Shown here in pieces: positions 26,477 through 35,970 of a stretch of DNA of 64,000 bases (position 1 is its first letter; the number at the start of each line of letters is the position of its first letter). The stretch comes from Riemerella anatipestifer (GTDB taxonomy: Bacteria > Bacteroidota > Bacteroidia > Flavobacteriales > Weeksellaceae). Position numbers and translations under genes: made by a program. The stretch spans positions 1,612,001 through 1,676,000 of the forward strand of contig NZ_CP142016.1 of the NCBI RefSeq assembly GCF_035666175.1, in the 5' to 3' direction. The notes beneath the pieces were generated by a model, which saw nothing but the letters and a program-made list of their open reading frames with translations, was not told the DNA's origin and did no database searches.

Positions 26477-27439
26477 ATGACGATACTAGCTTACCGTTTT
26501 TCTGCCTTTGGAGATGTGGCGATGATAGTGCCTGTGCTCAGAGAATTTTTGGAGCAAAATCCTCATGTGGAGGTAATTATGGTCTCTCGTAAAAACTTCG
26601 GTGATTTATTTAACGGAATTGATAGGCTTAGATTTCACGGAGCAGATTTAGAAGAATATAAAGGTTTTTGGGGGTTAAATAAGCTTCACAAAGAGCTGTT
26701 GAGTATTTACAAAATAGATGTTGTTGCTGATTTACATGATGTTATTAGGTCTAAAATTTTGAACCGACTATTTAGGCTAAAAGGAGTTCCTGTATTCAAG
26801 ATAGATAAAGGTAAGGAACAGAAGAAAAAACTTACAGATATTTGGAATTTAGACAAACGACAACTTAAATTAACCACAGAACATTACACAGATGTTTTTA
26901 GAGCTATAGGATTTGAGGTTAAATTATCTCATCAGTATCGTGCTCAAGTAGTTGATAAAAAGGGGATTGGTTTTGCTCCATTCGCACAGCATCAAGGGAA
27001 AATGCTTCCGTTAGAAAAATCCTTTGAGCTAGCAAAAATGATAGCAAAACAAAAGCCACTTTTTTTATTCGGAGGAGGAGCGAAGGAAGTGGCGATTTTG
27101 AGCCAATGGGAAAAGGAAATTCCAAATACAAAAAGCGTTGCAGGACAACTTTCATTAAAGGAAGAATTAGAGAAAATTGCAGGGTTAGAAGTGATGATTT
27201 CTATGGATTCTGCTAATATGCACTTAGCAAGTTTGGTGGGGACTCGTTGCATTTCGGTGTGGGCAGCTACGCATCCTTTTGCGGGTTTTTTAGGGTATGG
27301 TCAAAAGGAAGAAGATGTTGTTCAGGAGGAAGACCTTACTTGTCGACCTTGTTCAGTTTTTGGAGATAAAGCCTGTTATAGAGGTGATTGGGCTTGTTTA
27401 CAAGAAATAGATGTACAAAAAATTGTAGATAAAATTTAA
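26477..27439 (+). CDS. Glycosyltransferase family 9 (ADP-heptose:LPS heptosyltransferase-like)
   Basis: This 320-residue GT-B protein has the GT9 pattern: RFSAFGDVAMIVPVLREF at the start, a donor half with FAPFAQHQGKMLPLEKS, LFGGGAKE, and the SMDSANMHLASLVGTRCISVWAATHP block. It probably adds a heptose or related sugar to lipopolysaccharide or a similar glycolipid. It ends with TAATG overlapping the next glycosyltransferase start by one base, so the two are coupled. Confidence 0.88.
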   Translation: MTILAYRFSAFGDVAMIVPVLREFLEQNPHVEVIMVSRKNFGDLFNGIDRLRFHGADLEEYKGFWGLNKLHKELLSIYKIDVVADLHDVIRSKILNRLFRLKGVPVFKIDKGKEQKKKLTDIWNLDKRQLKLTTEHYTDVFRAIGFEVKLSHQYRAQVVDKKGIGFAPFAQHQGKMLPLEKSFELAKMIAKQKPLFLFGGGAKEVAILSQWEKEIPNTKSVAGQLSLKEELEKIAGLEVMISMDSANMHLASLVGTRCISVWAATHPFAGFLGYGQKEEDVVQEEDLTCRPCSVFGDKACYRGDWACLQEIDVQKIVDKI

Positions 27440-28341
27440 TGATATCTATCTGTATTCCTATCTACAATACCGAAGTTGCCACGCTAGTAACCGCTTTGAA
27501 ATCCGAAATAGAAACGAACGATCTAAATGCAGAAATCGTTTTAATAGATGATGCCTCTGATAAGTATTATCAAGGCTTAAATAAACCGCTGGAAACTGTT
27601 GTGGATACAACGGTTTGGCTTCCTAAAAATGTGGGAAGAGCTAGAATAAGAAATTTGTTTTTGAAGTATGCTAAAGGTCAATATCTATTATTTTTAGATA
27701 GTGATGGCGAAATTATATCTAACCAATTCATTCAGAATTATCAAAAATTCATTACTGAAAATAAAGATGCAAAAGTCGTTTATGGAGGAAGGTGTATTCA
27801 AAAAGAAGAGCCTTCAGTAGAGAGATATTTGAGATGGAAGTTCGCTAATGAAAGAGAAAATTTACCTTTATTTCAACGAGAAAAAAATAAACATTTGTCT
27901 TTTCAGACCAATAATTTCCTTATAGAAAGAGAGACTTTTTCACAATGTTTGTTTGATGAACAACTTACAGGCTATGGCTATGAAGATTTAGTTTTTGCGA
28001 AAGATTTAAAGGATAAAGGCATAGATGTTTTCCATATAAATAATCCTATCCTAAATATTGATTTAGAAACTAATGAAGTTTATTTAAAAAAAGTGGAAGA
28101 CTCTATAAACAACCTTTGTTTTTTATTGAAAAATTCTCCTAAAAAAGTAGAAGATATTAAACTTGTCAAAGCGTACTATATGGTAAAGAAACTAAAATTG
28201 AGTTTTGTTTTATCAAGGCTTTTTTCATCTTTTGGAAAAGAGTTTATACGAGAAAAATTGCTCGGTGGAAAGGTTAGCCTTAGATACTTAGATATGTATA
28301 AACTAGGGTTATTGTTAGAAAAAACAAATCCCTCCGTTTAA
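27439..28341 (+). CDS. Glycosyltransferase family 2
   Basis: This 300-residue GT-A protein begins ISICIPIYNTEV, has ILIDDASD-like VLIDDASDKY (nucleotide-binding Asp), NVGRARIRNLFLKYAKG, and LFLDSDGE as the DxD metal motif near residue 91. The later GYGYEDLVFAKDL supplies the acidic base region. It probably acts with the coupled GT9 upstream on an envelope glycan. Acceptor unknown. Confidence 0.88.
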   Translation: MISICIPIYNTEVATLVTALKSEIETNDLNAEIVLIDDASDKYYQGLNKPLETVVDTTVWLPKNVGRARIRNLFLKYAKGQYLLFLDSDGEIISNQFIQNYQKFITENKDAKVVYGGRCIQKEEPSVERYLRWKFANERENLPLFQREKNKHLSFQTNNFLIERETFSQCLFDEQLTGYGYEDLVFAKDLKDKGIDVFHINNPILNIDLETNEVYLKKVEDSINNLCFLLKNSPKKVEDIKLVKAYYMVKKLKLSFVLSRLFSSFGKEFIREKLLGGKVSLRYLDMYKLGLLLEKTNPSV

Positions 28342-28350
28342 GAAGGGATT
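28327..28350. terminator. Small hairpin between glycosyltransferase and surE
   Basis: AATCCCT (28327-28333) pairs with AGGGATT (28344-28350). It includes the stop codon region of the glycosyltransferase gene and stands between convergent genes; the 7-bp stem is weak. Confidence 0.5.
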
Positions 28351-28361
28351 ATTTATGAAGT

Positions 28362-29129
28362 TTAGGAGTTTAGTATCTCTTTTAGGCTTTCCAAATGCTC
28401 ATAAGCAGTAAGGTCAAATTTCACAGGAACTACAGAAATATAGCCTTCGGCTAGAGCATTTTCGTCTGCTTCTTTGCTCGTGTCCATGTTGTTGAAATAG
28501 CCAGTAAGCCAATAATATTTTTTACCGTGCGGATTTACTCTTTCATCAAAACTTTCTTCCCATTTTGCATGGGCTTGTTTACAAACTTTAATCCCTTTTA
28601 TATCCTCCTTTTTCAGATTGGGTATGTTTACATTTAGTACCATACCTTTAGGCATAGGATTTTCTAAGGATTTTTTAACGATGGTTTGGATAAACTCTTT
28701 AGCTTGAGAAAAATCGGCCTCCCAACTGAAATCTAAAAGTGAAAACCCAATAGCAGGAAGTCCCTCCACACCAGCCTCTACAGCAGCAGACATAGTCCCC
28801 GAATATATTACATTGATGGAAGAATTAGCTCCGTGATTGATGCCAGAAACCACAATATCAGGTTTGCGGGTAAGGATCTTATCCAATGCGAATTTTACGC
28901 AGTCCACAGGAGTACCGCTAAGGGCATAGTCTTTCTGTGGTCCTTCCATGGAAATTTCTTCGTAGGTAAGGGTAGAGTTGATGGTAATGGCGTGTCCTTT
29001 TCCAGATTGAGGAGAGTTAGGTGCTACCACAACTACATCTCCAATTTCGTTCATAAAAGAAACGAGGTTGCGTATGCCAGGAGCGGTAATTCCGTCATCA
29101 TTGGTAACCAATATAAGAGGCTTTTTCAT
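28362..29129 (-). CDS. surE: 5'/3'-nucleotidase SurE
   Basis: This 255-residue protein has the SurE metal motif VTNDDGITAPGI near the start, PQSGKGHAIT, the DCVKFALDKI helix, VSGINHGANSS and the SGTMSAAVEA block. SurE removes phosphate from nucleoside 5'- and 3'-monophosphates and is linked to stationary-phase survival. I place the start at the ATG 29127-29129 (MKKPLILVTNDDG), since the longer in-frame extension is hydrophobic and unlike the family. Confidence 0.95.
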   Translation of the reverse strand: MKKPLILVTNDDGITAPGIRNLVSFMNEIGDVVVVAPNSPQSGKGHAITINSTLTYEEISMEGPQKDYALSGTPVDCVKFALDKILTRKPDIVVSGINHGANSSINVIYSGTMSAAVEAGVEGLPAIGFSLLDFSWEADFSQAKEFIQTIVKKSLENPMPKGMVLNVNIPNLKKEDIKGIKVCKQAHAKWEESFDERVNPHGKKYYWLTGYFNNMDTSKEADENALAEGYISVVPVKFDLTAYEHLESLKEILNS

Positions 29130-29263
29130 AATTTGAAACAAATTTTCACAAAAATAACCAAAAAAAATAGAGCAATAAAAAATAAGTATTAAATTTGGCA
29201 TTCCTATTGCGTTTCAGTAGCGGAAAAAGGATTGTTTTAATTATTAAAATAAAGTATAGTTTT

Positions 29264-31384
29264 ATGTTTAAAAAAATAAAAATTAATACACTATTATTAT
29301 TTGTTCCACTTACCACTTTAATATTTTGCTTTAACTCACCTAAGAATGATGATGAGAAAATGCAGACTATTATGATGAGTGTTCGTAATACACTGTCTTA
29401 TTTGCATTATAGCCCAAAGCCTATCAATGATGCGTATTCGCAAGATGTTTATAATAAATATTTTGAAAAGATAGACCCATTTAAGCGTTACTTCTTGAAG
29501 TCTGATATGCAAGAGTTTGAAAAACATAAAACTAAGCTAGACGACTATCTTAACCAAGGAGATTTAACTTTTTATAAACTTACTACCGACCGTCTTTATC
29601 AGCGTATGGAGGAGCTAGATGGGATTACTCAAGAAATTTTTAGTAAGCCTATTGACCTAAATGAAAATGAGGTGTTAGTTTTAGAACCAAAAGATAAAGA
29701 ATCTCCAGTTGATAAGGCAGACTTAACCAAAGAGTGGAAGAGGTATATTAAATACAATATTCTACAAGAAATGGAAGTGATGAGCAATAGAGAGGAGCGA
29801 AGAAAAAAACTCAAAGACTCCCTTATTGCTAATAAATTGAAAGATACTGTAACACTTAAAATTCTTTCTCCAGAAGAGAAAAAAATAAAAGCGACTGAAG
29901 AGATTAAAGACTTGATGTCTAATATGTTCAAGAGATTCCAAAAGAGAAAGAAAATGGATTGGTTCTCTGTTTATATGAACGCTTATACAGAAGTTTTTGA
30001 CCCGCATACTAACTATTATTCTCCTAAGGATAAAGAAGATTTTGATATGCAGTTTAAAGGTTCATTTATAGGGATAGGGGCAGTAATACAAGAGAAAAAA
30101 GGAGGAATATTCCTTGGAGCTCTTACCGTGGGTGCTCCTGCTTGGAAGTCTAAACAACTTACAGAAGGCGATAAACTTATTAAAGTAAAACCTTCTCCTA
30201 AAGAGGAAGCTATTAGTGTTAATGGTATGTTGGTGGACGAGGTAGTAAGATACATAAGAGGTAAAAAAGATACTCCTGTTACGCTTACTGTAATGAAGAA
30301 AGACGGAACGATAAAAGATGTTACTCTTATTAGAGATGAGGTACAGATAGAAGACACATTTGCTAGAAGTTTGGTTATCAATACGGCTAAAGGCGAGAAA
30401 GTAGGTTATATTTATCTGCCGAGCTTTAATGCTGATTTTGGCGATGCTAAGGGAAGAAATGCTTCTGATGATGTAAAAGCCGAAATTACAAAACTTAAAA
30501 AAGAGGGTGTTACTCGTCTTGTTTTAGACTTGAGAAATAACGGTGGTGGCTCTCTTTCTGAGGTGGTAGATATGATGGGATTGTTTATGAACAATGGTCC
30601 TGTGGTACAAATAAAAGACGGAAACGGTAAGATAGAAGTCTATAAAAATAAAACAAATGCTCCTGTGTGGGACGGCCCTTTGTTAATTATGCAAAACGAA
30701 CTGTCAGCCTCGGCATCTGAGATTTTAGCGGGAGCGATGAAGGCTTATGGTAGAGCAGTTATCTTTGGTTCGCCTAGTTCTTACGGAAAAGGGACGGTGC
30801 AAACTTTTGTAGATTTGAATAGATTTTTAAATACTTCTGACGATTTCGGAGCGTTGAAACTTACTATACAAAAGTTTTATGGTATAGACGGAGCATCTAA
30901 TCAGCGTAAGGGGATTACTTCGGATATTAGTCTTAAGGACTTCTTCTCTTATGCAGAAGTAGGAGAGCGTTATCAGGACTATGCTTTAGCTTGGGATAAA
31001 ATTGGAAGTACAGACTTTAAACCACTTAACCAGCTTAATATAGCAGCTTTAGTTAAACGAAGCCAAGAGAGAATGGCTAATAATGGCACTTATCAGCTTT
31101 TACAAGAGTCTGCTCAATGGAAGGAGAGTTTGGATAAAGAGAAATCCATCACTATCAATCAGACTAAGTTTAATGATTTGATGAAGAAAAGAAAACAGGA
31201 AATAGAGCGTTTTAAAGTATTAGATAAGTATAATAACGGGCTTAAATTCACTCTTCACAAAGAAGAACAAATGAGAGGGAAAACAGATACTACTTTTGCT
31301 CATAAAAGCGATATTTGGCTCAAAGGTTTAAAGAAAGACCTCTTCTTACAAGAAGGTGTTAATGTAGTTTTAGATATAAAGTAG
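29264..31384 (+). CDS. prc: Carboxy-terminal (tail-specific) processing protease
   Basis: This 706-residue S41-family periplasmic protease starts at ATG 29264, where a signal peptide follows (FKKIKINTLLLFVPL...). It has an N-terminal helical domain, a PDZ domain (about 235-325), the peptidase core with the LSASASEIL block (from S481) and GKGTVQ (K509), and a long basic C-terminal tail-domain. It matches tail-specific proteases that trim or degrade periplasmic proteins. A TAAATTTG box at 29190-29197 may be part of its promoter. Confidence 0.92.
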   Translation: MFKKIKINTLLLFVPLTTLIFCFNSPKNDDEKMQTIMMSVRNTLSYLHYSPKPINDAYSQDVYNKYFEKIDPFKRYFLKSDMQEFEKHKTKLDDYLNQGDLTFYKLTTDRLYQRMEELDGITQEIFSKPIDLNENEVLVLEPKDKESPVDKADLTKEWKRYIKYNILQEMEVMSNREERRKKLKDSLIANKLKDTVTLKILSPEEKKIKATEEIKDLMSNMFKRFQKRKKMDWFSVYMNAYTEVFDPHTNYYSPKDKEDFDMQFKGSFIGIGAVIQEKKGGIFLGALTVGAPAWKSKQLTEGDKLIKVKPSPKEEAISVNGMLVDEVVRYIRGKKDTPVTLTVMKKDGTIKDVTLIRDEVQIEDTFARSLVINTAKGEKVGYIYLPSFNADFGDAKGRNASDDVKAEITKLKKEGVTRLVLDLRNNGGGSLSEVVDMMGLFMNNGPVVQIKDGNGKIEVYKNKTNAPVWDGPLLIMQNELSASASEILAGAMKAYGRAVIFGSPSSYGKGTVQTFVDLNRFLNTSDDFGALKLTIQKFYGIDGASNQRKGITSDISLKDFFSYAEVGERYQDYALAWDKIGSTDFKPLNQLNIAALVKRSQERMANNGTYQLLQESAQWKESLDKEKSITINQTKFNDLMKKRKQEIERFKVLDKYNNGLKFTLHKEEQMRGKTDTTFAHKSDIWLKGLKKDLFLQEGVNVVLDIK

Positions 31385-31408
31385 AATAATTTAATTGATT
31401 TTTTAATG

Positions 31409-31434
31409 AGGGAGTATAGTAAATTTTACTCCCT
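31409..31434 (+). terminator. Terminator of the tail-specific protease gene
   Basis: AGGGAGTA (31409-31416) pairs with TACTCCCT (31427-31434), and T-rich sequence follows. It lies 25 bp after the stop codon. Confidence 0.75.
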
Positions 31435-31460
31435 TATATTTTGTTGAAAGTACTAATTAT

Positions 31461-32336
31461 ATGCACGAGAATGTAAATCAAATTACAGATGATGTAAATC
31501 TTACGCTGAAACAAATCTTAGAATACCAAATTTTTTCCATCGGTAAATACAGTTTAAGTGTCTATCAGATAGTGGTGGCTCTTATCATTTTTATCATAGG
31601 TGCTCTGTTGGCTCGTATGATTAAAGTGCTTATTTATAGAACAGATAGATTAGATTTAGGGAAAAAATTTGCATTTTCTCAGATACTAAAATATACGGTA
31701 TTTATCGTTACATTTTTTATTGCAATGAAATCACTAGGTATCAATATTTCTCCTTTGCTAGTAGGGTCTGGAGCTATATTGGTAGGGATAGGTCTTGGGC
31801 TTCAAAATTTGGTTTTAGACTTTATTTCTGGGGTGATTATACTTGTGGATAGAACAATAAAAGTAGGTGATGTAATCGAAATAGATAATATAGTAGGTAG
31901 AGTGGAACAGATACATATGAGAACTACTTCTATTATTACGAGAGACAATAAAAATATGATTTTTCCTAATTCGGTACTTACGAAAGAAAAGCTAATAAAC
32001 TTCTCTCATGCAGATGAAATTGTAAGATTTGATGTTGATATTAGGGTACATTATACTGCAAATGTAGACTTGGCAACAGAACTACTCATTCAGTCTGCTA
32101 TGGAAAATAGTTCTGTGCTGAAAGGAGAGTCTAATAAACCATTTGTTAGGCTAGAGCACTTTGGAGAAAGTTCGTTAGAATTAAAGTTGTTTTATTTTTC
32201 TACTCAATTATTTAGAGCTCCACAAACCAAAAACGAAATAAGGAGGCTTATTTTAGCCAAGTTTAGAGATAATGGTATTAGAGTTCCGTATCCTATTAGA
32301 ACAGTGGAATTTCCGGTGGAAGAGCTGAAAAAATAA
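31461..32336 (+). CDS. mscS: Small-conductance mechanosensitive channel (MscS family)
   Basis: This 291-residue protein has three membrane helices (about 30-50, 73-93, 97-125). The third, pore-lining helix is rich in Gly and Ala (GSGAILVGIGLGLQNLVLDFISG), followed by the beta domain (VGDVIEIDNIVGRVEQI) and the C-terminal cytoplasmic cage. MscS-like channels open under membrane tension to release solutes during osmotic downshock. The length matches the minimal family plan. Confidence 0.92.
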   Translation: MHENVNQITDDVNLTLKQILEYQIFSIGKYSLSVYQIVVALIIFIIGALLARMIKVLIYRTDRLDLGKKFAFSQILKYTVFIVTFFIAMKSLGINISPLLVGSGAILVGIGLGLQNLVLDFISGVIILVDRTIKVGDVIEIDNIVGRVEQIHMRTTSIITRDNKNMIFPNSVLTKEKLINFSHADEIVRFDVDIRVHYTANVDLATELLIQSAMENSSVLKGESNKPFVRLEHFGESSLELKLFYFSTQLFRAPQTKNEIRRLILAKFRDNGIRVPYPIRTVEFPVEELKK

Positions 32337-32337
32337 A

Positions 32338-32360
32338 AGAGCTAGTCTTAGTCTAGCTCT
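32338..32360. terminator. Bidirectional terminator between mscS and GLPGLI gene
   Basis: AGAGCTAG (32338-32345) pairs exactly with CTAGCTCT (32353-32360) around a 7-nt loop. It overlaps the last codons of the minus-strand gene and stands between convergent genes. Confidence 0.7.
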
Positions 32361-33145
32361 ATAGGATTATTATTTTTTGTGTTATTTTCTTTTTGTCTTT
32401 CTTCCATTCTTTTTCTTGTGTTGGCATCCATTTCAATCCTTATTGGTCCGCCACTTCTGTTAATGAACGATAGAGGGGCTTCTTTAAACCTTTGTTCTAT
32501 TTTTTGATAATCTTTCTTTTTAACCTCTATCGGTGCTGAACGGTAGGAGAAAGAGGTAGGAGCTGCTATCTTCTTACTTTCCTTAAGGTCAAAGCTATAA
32601 TCTCCCTTGGTATCTTCTACCTTCACAATAAGACCAGGAAGACCAAAAAATTTGTAAGGTCCGTCGGGCATTGGGATTTCTGTGGTAAACCAAGCGATCC
32701 AAGTCCTGCCACCGTAGGTGGTTTTTGCCTTTTGGGTTTCATAATTACCTATTTTAGTGGTCTCGGGTAAAATTTCCCAAGTAGTAGGGTTGTTTTCTGT
32801 ATAGCTGTAAGTATCGGCAGCAATACGGTTCTTAAAGGTGATGTTTTGGGAGGTATAATTTTTTTCTATGGAAAAATTGACGGCGGTGCGGTAGTTATCC
32901 ATAGCTCCTCTATCAAAATTGAAATTTCTAGTTTCTCTCATTCTAGAAAATAGCGAATCTCTCTGCATTCTTTTTTCGGAATAGAAGATAGATTTATGGG
33001 CATCTACATCTAGAAATACGGTTTCTGTCTTAGTTTGTGTTCTATTGGTAGAATCTGGCTTGAAACTCATTTCGTAAACAAAACGAGTGGCTTGTGCTAC
33101 TAAAGCTTGAGTTGCTAGAGCTAGAATTAAAAAGTAAAATCTCAT
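32348..33145 (-). CDS. GLPGLI-family secreted protein
   Basis: This 265-residue protein starts at ATG 33143-33145 with a signal peptide (MRFYFLILALATQALVAQ). It carries the family hallmarks: YGGRTWIAWFTTEIPMPDGPYKFFGLPGLIVKV. The C-terminus is rich in Arg, Glu and Asn (ERQKENNTKNNN). The family is Bacteroidetes-specific and of unknown function. It is the third gene of a tight minus-strand group with a haem-binding protein and a DCC-type thiol oxidoreductase, 26 bp after the latter. Confidence 0.88.
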   Translation of the reverse strand: MRFYFLILALATQALVAQATRFVYEMSFKPDSTNRTQTKTETVFLDVDAHKSIFYSEKRMQRDSLFSRMRETRNFNFDRGAMDNYRTAVNFSIEKNYTSQNITFKNRIAADTYSYTENNPTTWEILPETTKIGNYETQKAKTTYGGRTWIAWFTTEIPMPDGPYKFFGLPGLIVKVEDTKGDYSFDLKESKKIAAPTSFSYRSAPIEVKKKDYQKIEQRFKEAPLSFINRSGGPIRIEMDANTRKRMEERQKENNTKNNNPIELD

Positions 33146-33171
33146 AATGTGTAATTGTGATTTAAGTTGTG

Positions 33172-33579
33172 CTATTTGATGAATTTCTTTTGTTCCTCTT
33201 CGGAAAGTAATAAACAATGTTTACCTGCAATATTCATTCTGTTTTTGGCAACGAGGTCATACATTTTATTCCTGATGAATGTAGGAACTACTTTGCCAAT
33301 ATTTAACAGACTAAACTGACCACTTAAAACACTACCTATTTTAATAACGGCATCAGACTTAGTAAGGTAAAACGCATTGGGTTTCCAAAGGTAAAGTGTT
33401 GAAAAGTTAGAGGTAGGTAGATTTCTGTCCTTTAAAAAGCTTTGTCCAAAAGAAGATTGCAGTGCGACAAACCGAAAGTTATCATTTTTGTCATTCTTGA
33501 GTACCCATTGTACCCATCGGTTACAGACACCACAATCTCCGTCGTAAAAAAGGTAATATTTAGAAAAATCTAAATTCAT
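33172..33579 (-). CDS. DCC-family thiol-disulfide oxidoreductase-like protein (DUF393)
   Basis: This 135-residue protein begins with YYLFYDGDCGVCNRWVQWVLK, the DxDCxxC motif that names the family, near residue 14. The remaining sequence has the LYLWKPNAFYLTKSDAVIKI and FIRNKMYDLVAKNR segments normal for the family. It resembles a thioredoxin-like fold, but its substrate is unknown. It lies 6 bp after the haem-binding gene and 26 bp before the GLPGLI gene. Confidence 0.9.
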   Translation of the reverse strand: MNLDFSKYYLFYDGDCGVCNRWVQWVLKNDKNDNFRFVALQSSFGQSFLKDRNLPTSNFSTLYLWKPNAFYLTKSDAVIKIGSVLSGQFSLLNIGKVVPTFIRNKMYDLVAKNRMNIAGKHCLLLSEEEQKKFIK

Positions 33580-33585
33580 GTAGAT

Positions 33586-34074
33586 TTAATCTTCGTCTTC
33601 ATCTCCATCTGTTGTAGCGCCAGAAGTTTGAGAGTTATCACCAATAGATTGCTTTAGGAAGCTTACTAGCTCTTTCTTTTGGCTATCAGATAGTTTTGCT
33701 TCAGAATGTGCTAATAGGTAAGATTCTAGTGGCATACCTCCTTTCTCTATTTCTTCTATAGACTCTTCTATTTTTTTTGTTTGCTTTTCAGGGCTATAAG
33801 TGGCAAATGTAGAGAAGTTAAGGTGCTTTCTACCGTCATCTATATGCTCTTTTACAAACCAAGCCACAGGTTGTACATTGGTGTACCAAGGGTACTTGGT
33901 TTCGTTGGAATGGCAGTCATAGCAAGCACTTTTAAGGATATTTGCGGTAGATTCTGGCATTTTTTTAATTTGTACAAAATCCATTCCTTTGTCTACGGGC
34001 GGATTAGTTTTATCTATTTGAAAGAATTGGAGAATTACTCCAGCGGCTAATAAAGCCAACGCTACTTTTTTCAT
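33586..34074 (-). CDS. Haem-binding domain protein (cytochrome-c-like)
   Basis: This 162-residue protein has an N-terminal membrane anchor or signal (MKKVALALLAAGVILQFF) and a c-type haem motif CYDCH near residue 52 in ACYDCHSNETKYPWYTNVQPVAW, the hallmark of the Bacteroidetes haem_bd domain. The C-terminus is an acidic tail (DGDEDED). It is probably exported and covalently binds one haem. It heads the three-gene minus-strand group. Confidence 0.88.
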   Translation of the reverse strand: MKKVALALLAAGVILQFFQIDKTNPPVDKGMDFVQIKKMPESTANILKSACYDCHSNETKYPWYTNVQPVAWFVKEHIDDGRKHLNFSTFATYSPEKQTKKIEESIEEIEKGGMPLESYLLAHSEAKLSDSQKKELVSFLKQSIGDNSQTSGATTDGDEDED

Positions 34075-34178
34075 TTTATAAGTTTTATAAGTTGAGGAAG
34101 TAAAGTTATAAAAAATATGCCGTAAAATGATTTTTATGAAAACTTTTTGTAAGTTTATCCCCGATAATTAGAATGATG

Positions 34179-34595
34179 ATGAAAATATTGATTATTAACG
34201 GAGCGAATCTTAACCTTTTAGGGACTAGAGAACCAGAAATTTACGGTAATATTTCTATGGAGGAAGTTTTAGAAAATCTAAAAGATAAATTTTCAGCATA
34301 CGGAGTGGATTATTTTCAGTCTAACCTAGAGGGAGAAATCATCAATAGAATTCAGAATGAAGACTATGATGCTTTGGTGATTAACCCTGGGGCATTCACG
34401 CACTACTCTTATGCTATTGCCGATGCACTTAAAAATCTTAAGAAACCTAAAGTGGAAATACATATTAGTAATATTTATAAAAGAGAGGAGTTTAGACAGA
34501 AGTCTGTTACAGCAGCTTATACAGACGGTATTCTATCAGGTTTTGGTATTAAAGGTTACCAGTTAGCTGTAGCTGCAGTCGTAGATTTGATGTAA
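34179..34595 (+). CDS. aroQ: 3-dehydroquinate dehydratase, type II
   Basis: This 138-residue enzyme carries INGANLNLLGTREPEIYG (catalytic Tyr), the INPGAFTHYSYAIADAL block with Asn and His, and VEIHISNIYKREEFR with Arg. It dehydrates 3-dehydroquinate in the shikimate pathway as a dodecamer. Three consecutive ATG codons (34173, 34176, 34179) precede the body; I chose the last, which gives the usual MKILIING start. Confidence 0.95.
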   Translation: MKILIINGANLNLLGTREPEIYGNISMEEVLENLKDKFSAYGVDYFQSNLEGEIINRIQNEDYDALVINPGAFTHYSYAIADALKNLKKPKVEIHISNIYKREEFRQKSVTAAYTDGILSGFGIKGYQLAVAAVVDLM

Positions 34596-34665
34596 CTTAC
34601 TTTAGTATTTTACCAAAAATATAGTAGGCTATTAGCTGAAATAGTGCTATGAAATAAATTTATAT

Positions 34666-34673
34666 TAAATTTG
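34666..34673 (+). promoter_or_regulatory. -7 box (TAAATTTG) upstream of ricT
   Basis: TAAATTTG matches the Bacteroidetes TAnnTTTG -7 consensus 23 bp before the ATG of the ricT-gldH-PBP cluster. A matching -33 TTTG is not obvious. Confidence 0.5.
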
Positions 34674-34695
34674 CAAGAATTAAAAAATGTAAATT

Positions 34696-35970
34696 ATGAG
34701 TTGTGGATGTGGAGCATCTGGAAACTCTACTCATACTTGTGGGACAAAATCAGCCTCGGGGTGTGCTAGTGTAGACACCTGTGGTAATAGTTATAAATTA
34801 AGTGTTTTTGATTGGCTTTCAAATATAAAGCCACCAGCACCTTCCCAAAATGAATTTGTAGAGGTAAGATTTAAAAACGAAAGGAAATGTTTTTTTAGGA
34901 ATGTTCATAACCTTCCGCTTAGTATAGGGAGTGTGGTAACGGTAGAGGCAAATCCGGGACACGATGTAGGGGTGGTAAGCCTTACAGGGGAGCTAGTAAA
35001 AATACAAATGAAAAAAAAGAAGACTAGCCCTGAAGAGTGCCTTAAAATATACAGAATATCCAATCAGAAGGATATAGATGTGTGGCAATCCACTAGAAAT
35101 AAAGAAGAAGAGGTTAAACTAGAGGCTCGCAAAATAGCAAGAAATCTTAGGTTGCAGATGAAAATTTCTGATGTGGAATTCCAAGGTGACGGTACCAAAG
35201 CCACTTTTTACTATACTGCTGAAGGCAGAGTAGATTTTAGACAGCTGATTAAGGAGTACGCCACAATGTTTCGTACTAAGATAGATATGAAGCAGATAGG
35301 CTACCGTCAAGAAGCGTCTAAAGTTGGAGGAATAGGCTCGTGTGGGAGAGAGCTTTGCTGTTCTACTTGGCTTACCGATTTTCGTTCGGTTAATACCAAT
35401 GCAGCTCGTTATCAGCAGTTAAGCATCAATCCCCAAAAGTTGGCAGGGCAATGCGGTAAGCTTAAATGTTGTCTCAACTTTGAACTAGATAGCTATCTAG
35501 ATGCCTTAGATGCGTTCCCTTCCACTAATACCACTATCAATACCGAGAAAGGTAAAGCGTTTTGCATTAAGATAGATGTTTTCAAAAAGAAAATGTGGTT
35601 TGCTTATGTAGAAAACTCTATGATGTGGTACGATTTAGATGTAGATGAAGTTAAAAGGCTTATCAAGCAGAATAATGAAGGTAGAAAAGCAGAACCCTTA
35701 GAAGATTTAAAGAGTCAAAATCTTCCCAAAGAAGTGCGCAATGTAGATCTTATTCAGGAAGATAGCATAGATAGATTTGAGAAGAAAGATAACGCTAGAC
35801 GAAAAAATAGAAAACGAAATAATGAGGGTGGTAAACCTCAGAACAATAATAGAAGCCCTCAAAATAATTCAAATAAAGAGGAGGGAGGCAACGGAGCTAA
35901 GAAACCTCGCCCAAAACATAAAAATAAAAGAAAACCCAACCCAAGAAATACGGATAATGACAAAGGTTAA
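34696..35970 (+). CDS. ricT: PSP1/RicT-family regulatory iron-sulfur subunit
   Basis: This 424-residue protein has a Cys-rich N-terminus (CGCG...CGTK...CASVDTCG), a PSP1 C-terminal domain (about 45-270) with GSCGRELCCSTWL and KLAGQCGKLKCCLNFEL, and a disordered basic Asn-rich tail (from about 345). RicT-type proteins bind iron-sulfur clusters and regulate RNA processing in Firmicutes; the role in flavobacteria is less clear. It overlaps gldH by 14 bp and is presumably cotranscribed with it. Confidence 0.85.
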   Translation: MSCGCGASGNSTHTCGTKSASGCASVDTCGNSYKLSVFDWLSNIKPPAPSQNEFVEVRFKNERKCFFRNVHNLPLSIGSVVTVEANPGHDVGVVSLTGELVKIQMKKKKTSPEECLKIYRISNQKDIDVWQSTRNKEEEVKLEARKIARNLRLQMKISDVEFQGDGTKATFYYTAEGRVDFRQLIKEYATMFRTKIDMKQIGYRQEASKVGGIGSCGRELCCSTWLTDFRSVNTNAARYQQLSINPQKLAGQCGKLKCCLNFELDSYLDALDAFPSTNTTINTEKGKAFCIKIDVFKKKMWFAYVENSMMWYDLDVDEVKRLIKQNNEGRKAEPLEDLKSQNLPKEVRNVDLIQEDSIDRFEKKDNARRKNRKRNNEGGKPQNNNRSPQNNSNKEEGGNGAKKPRPKHKNKRKPNPRNTDNDKG

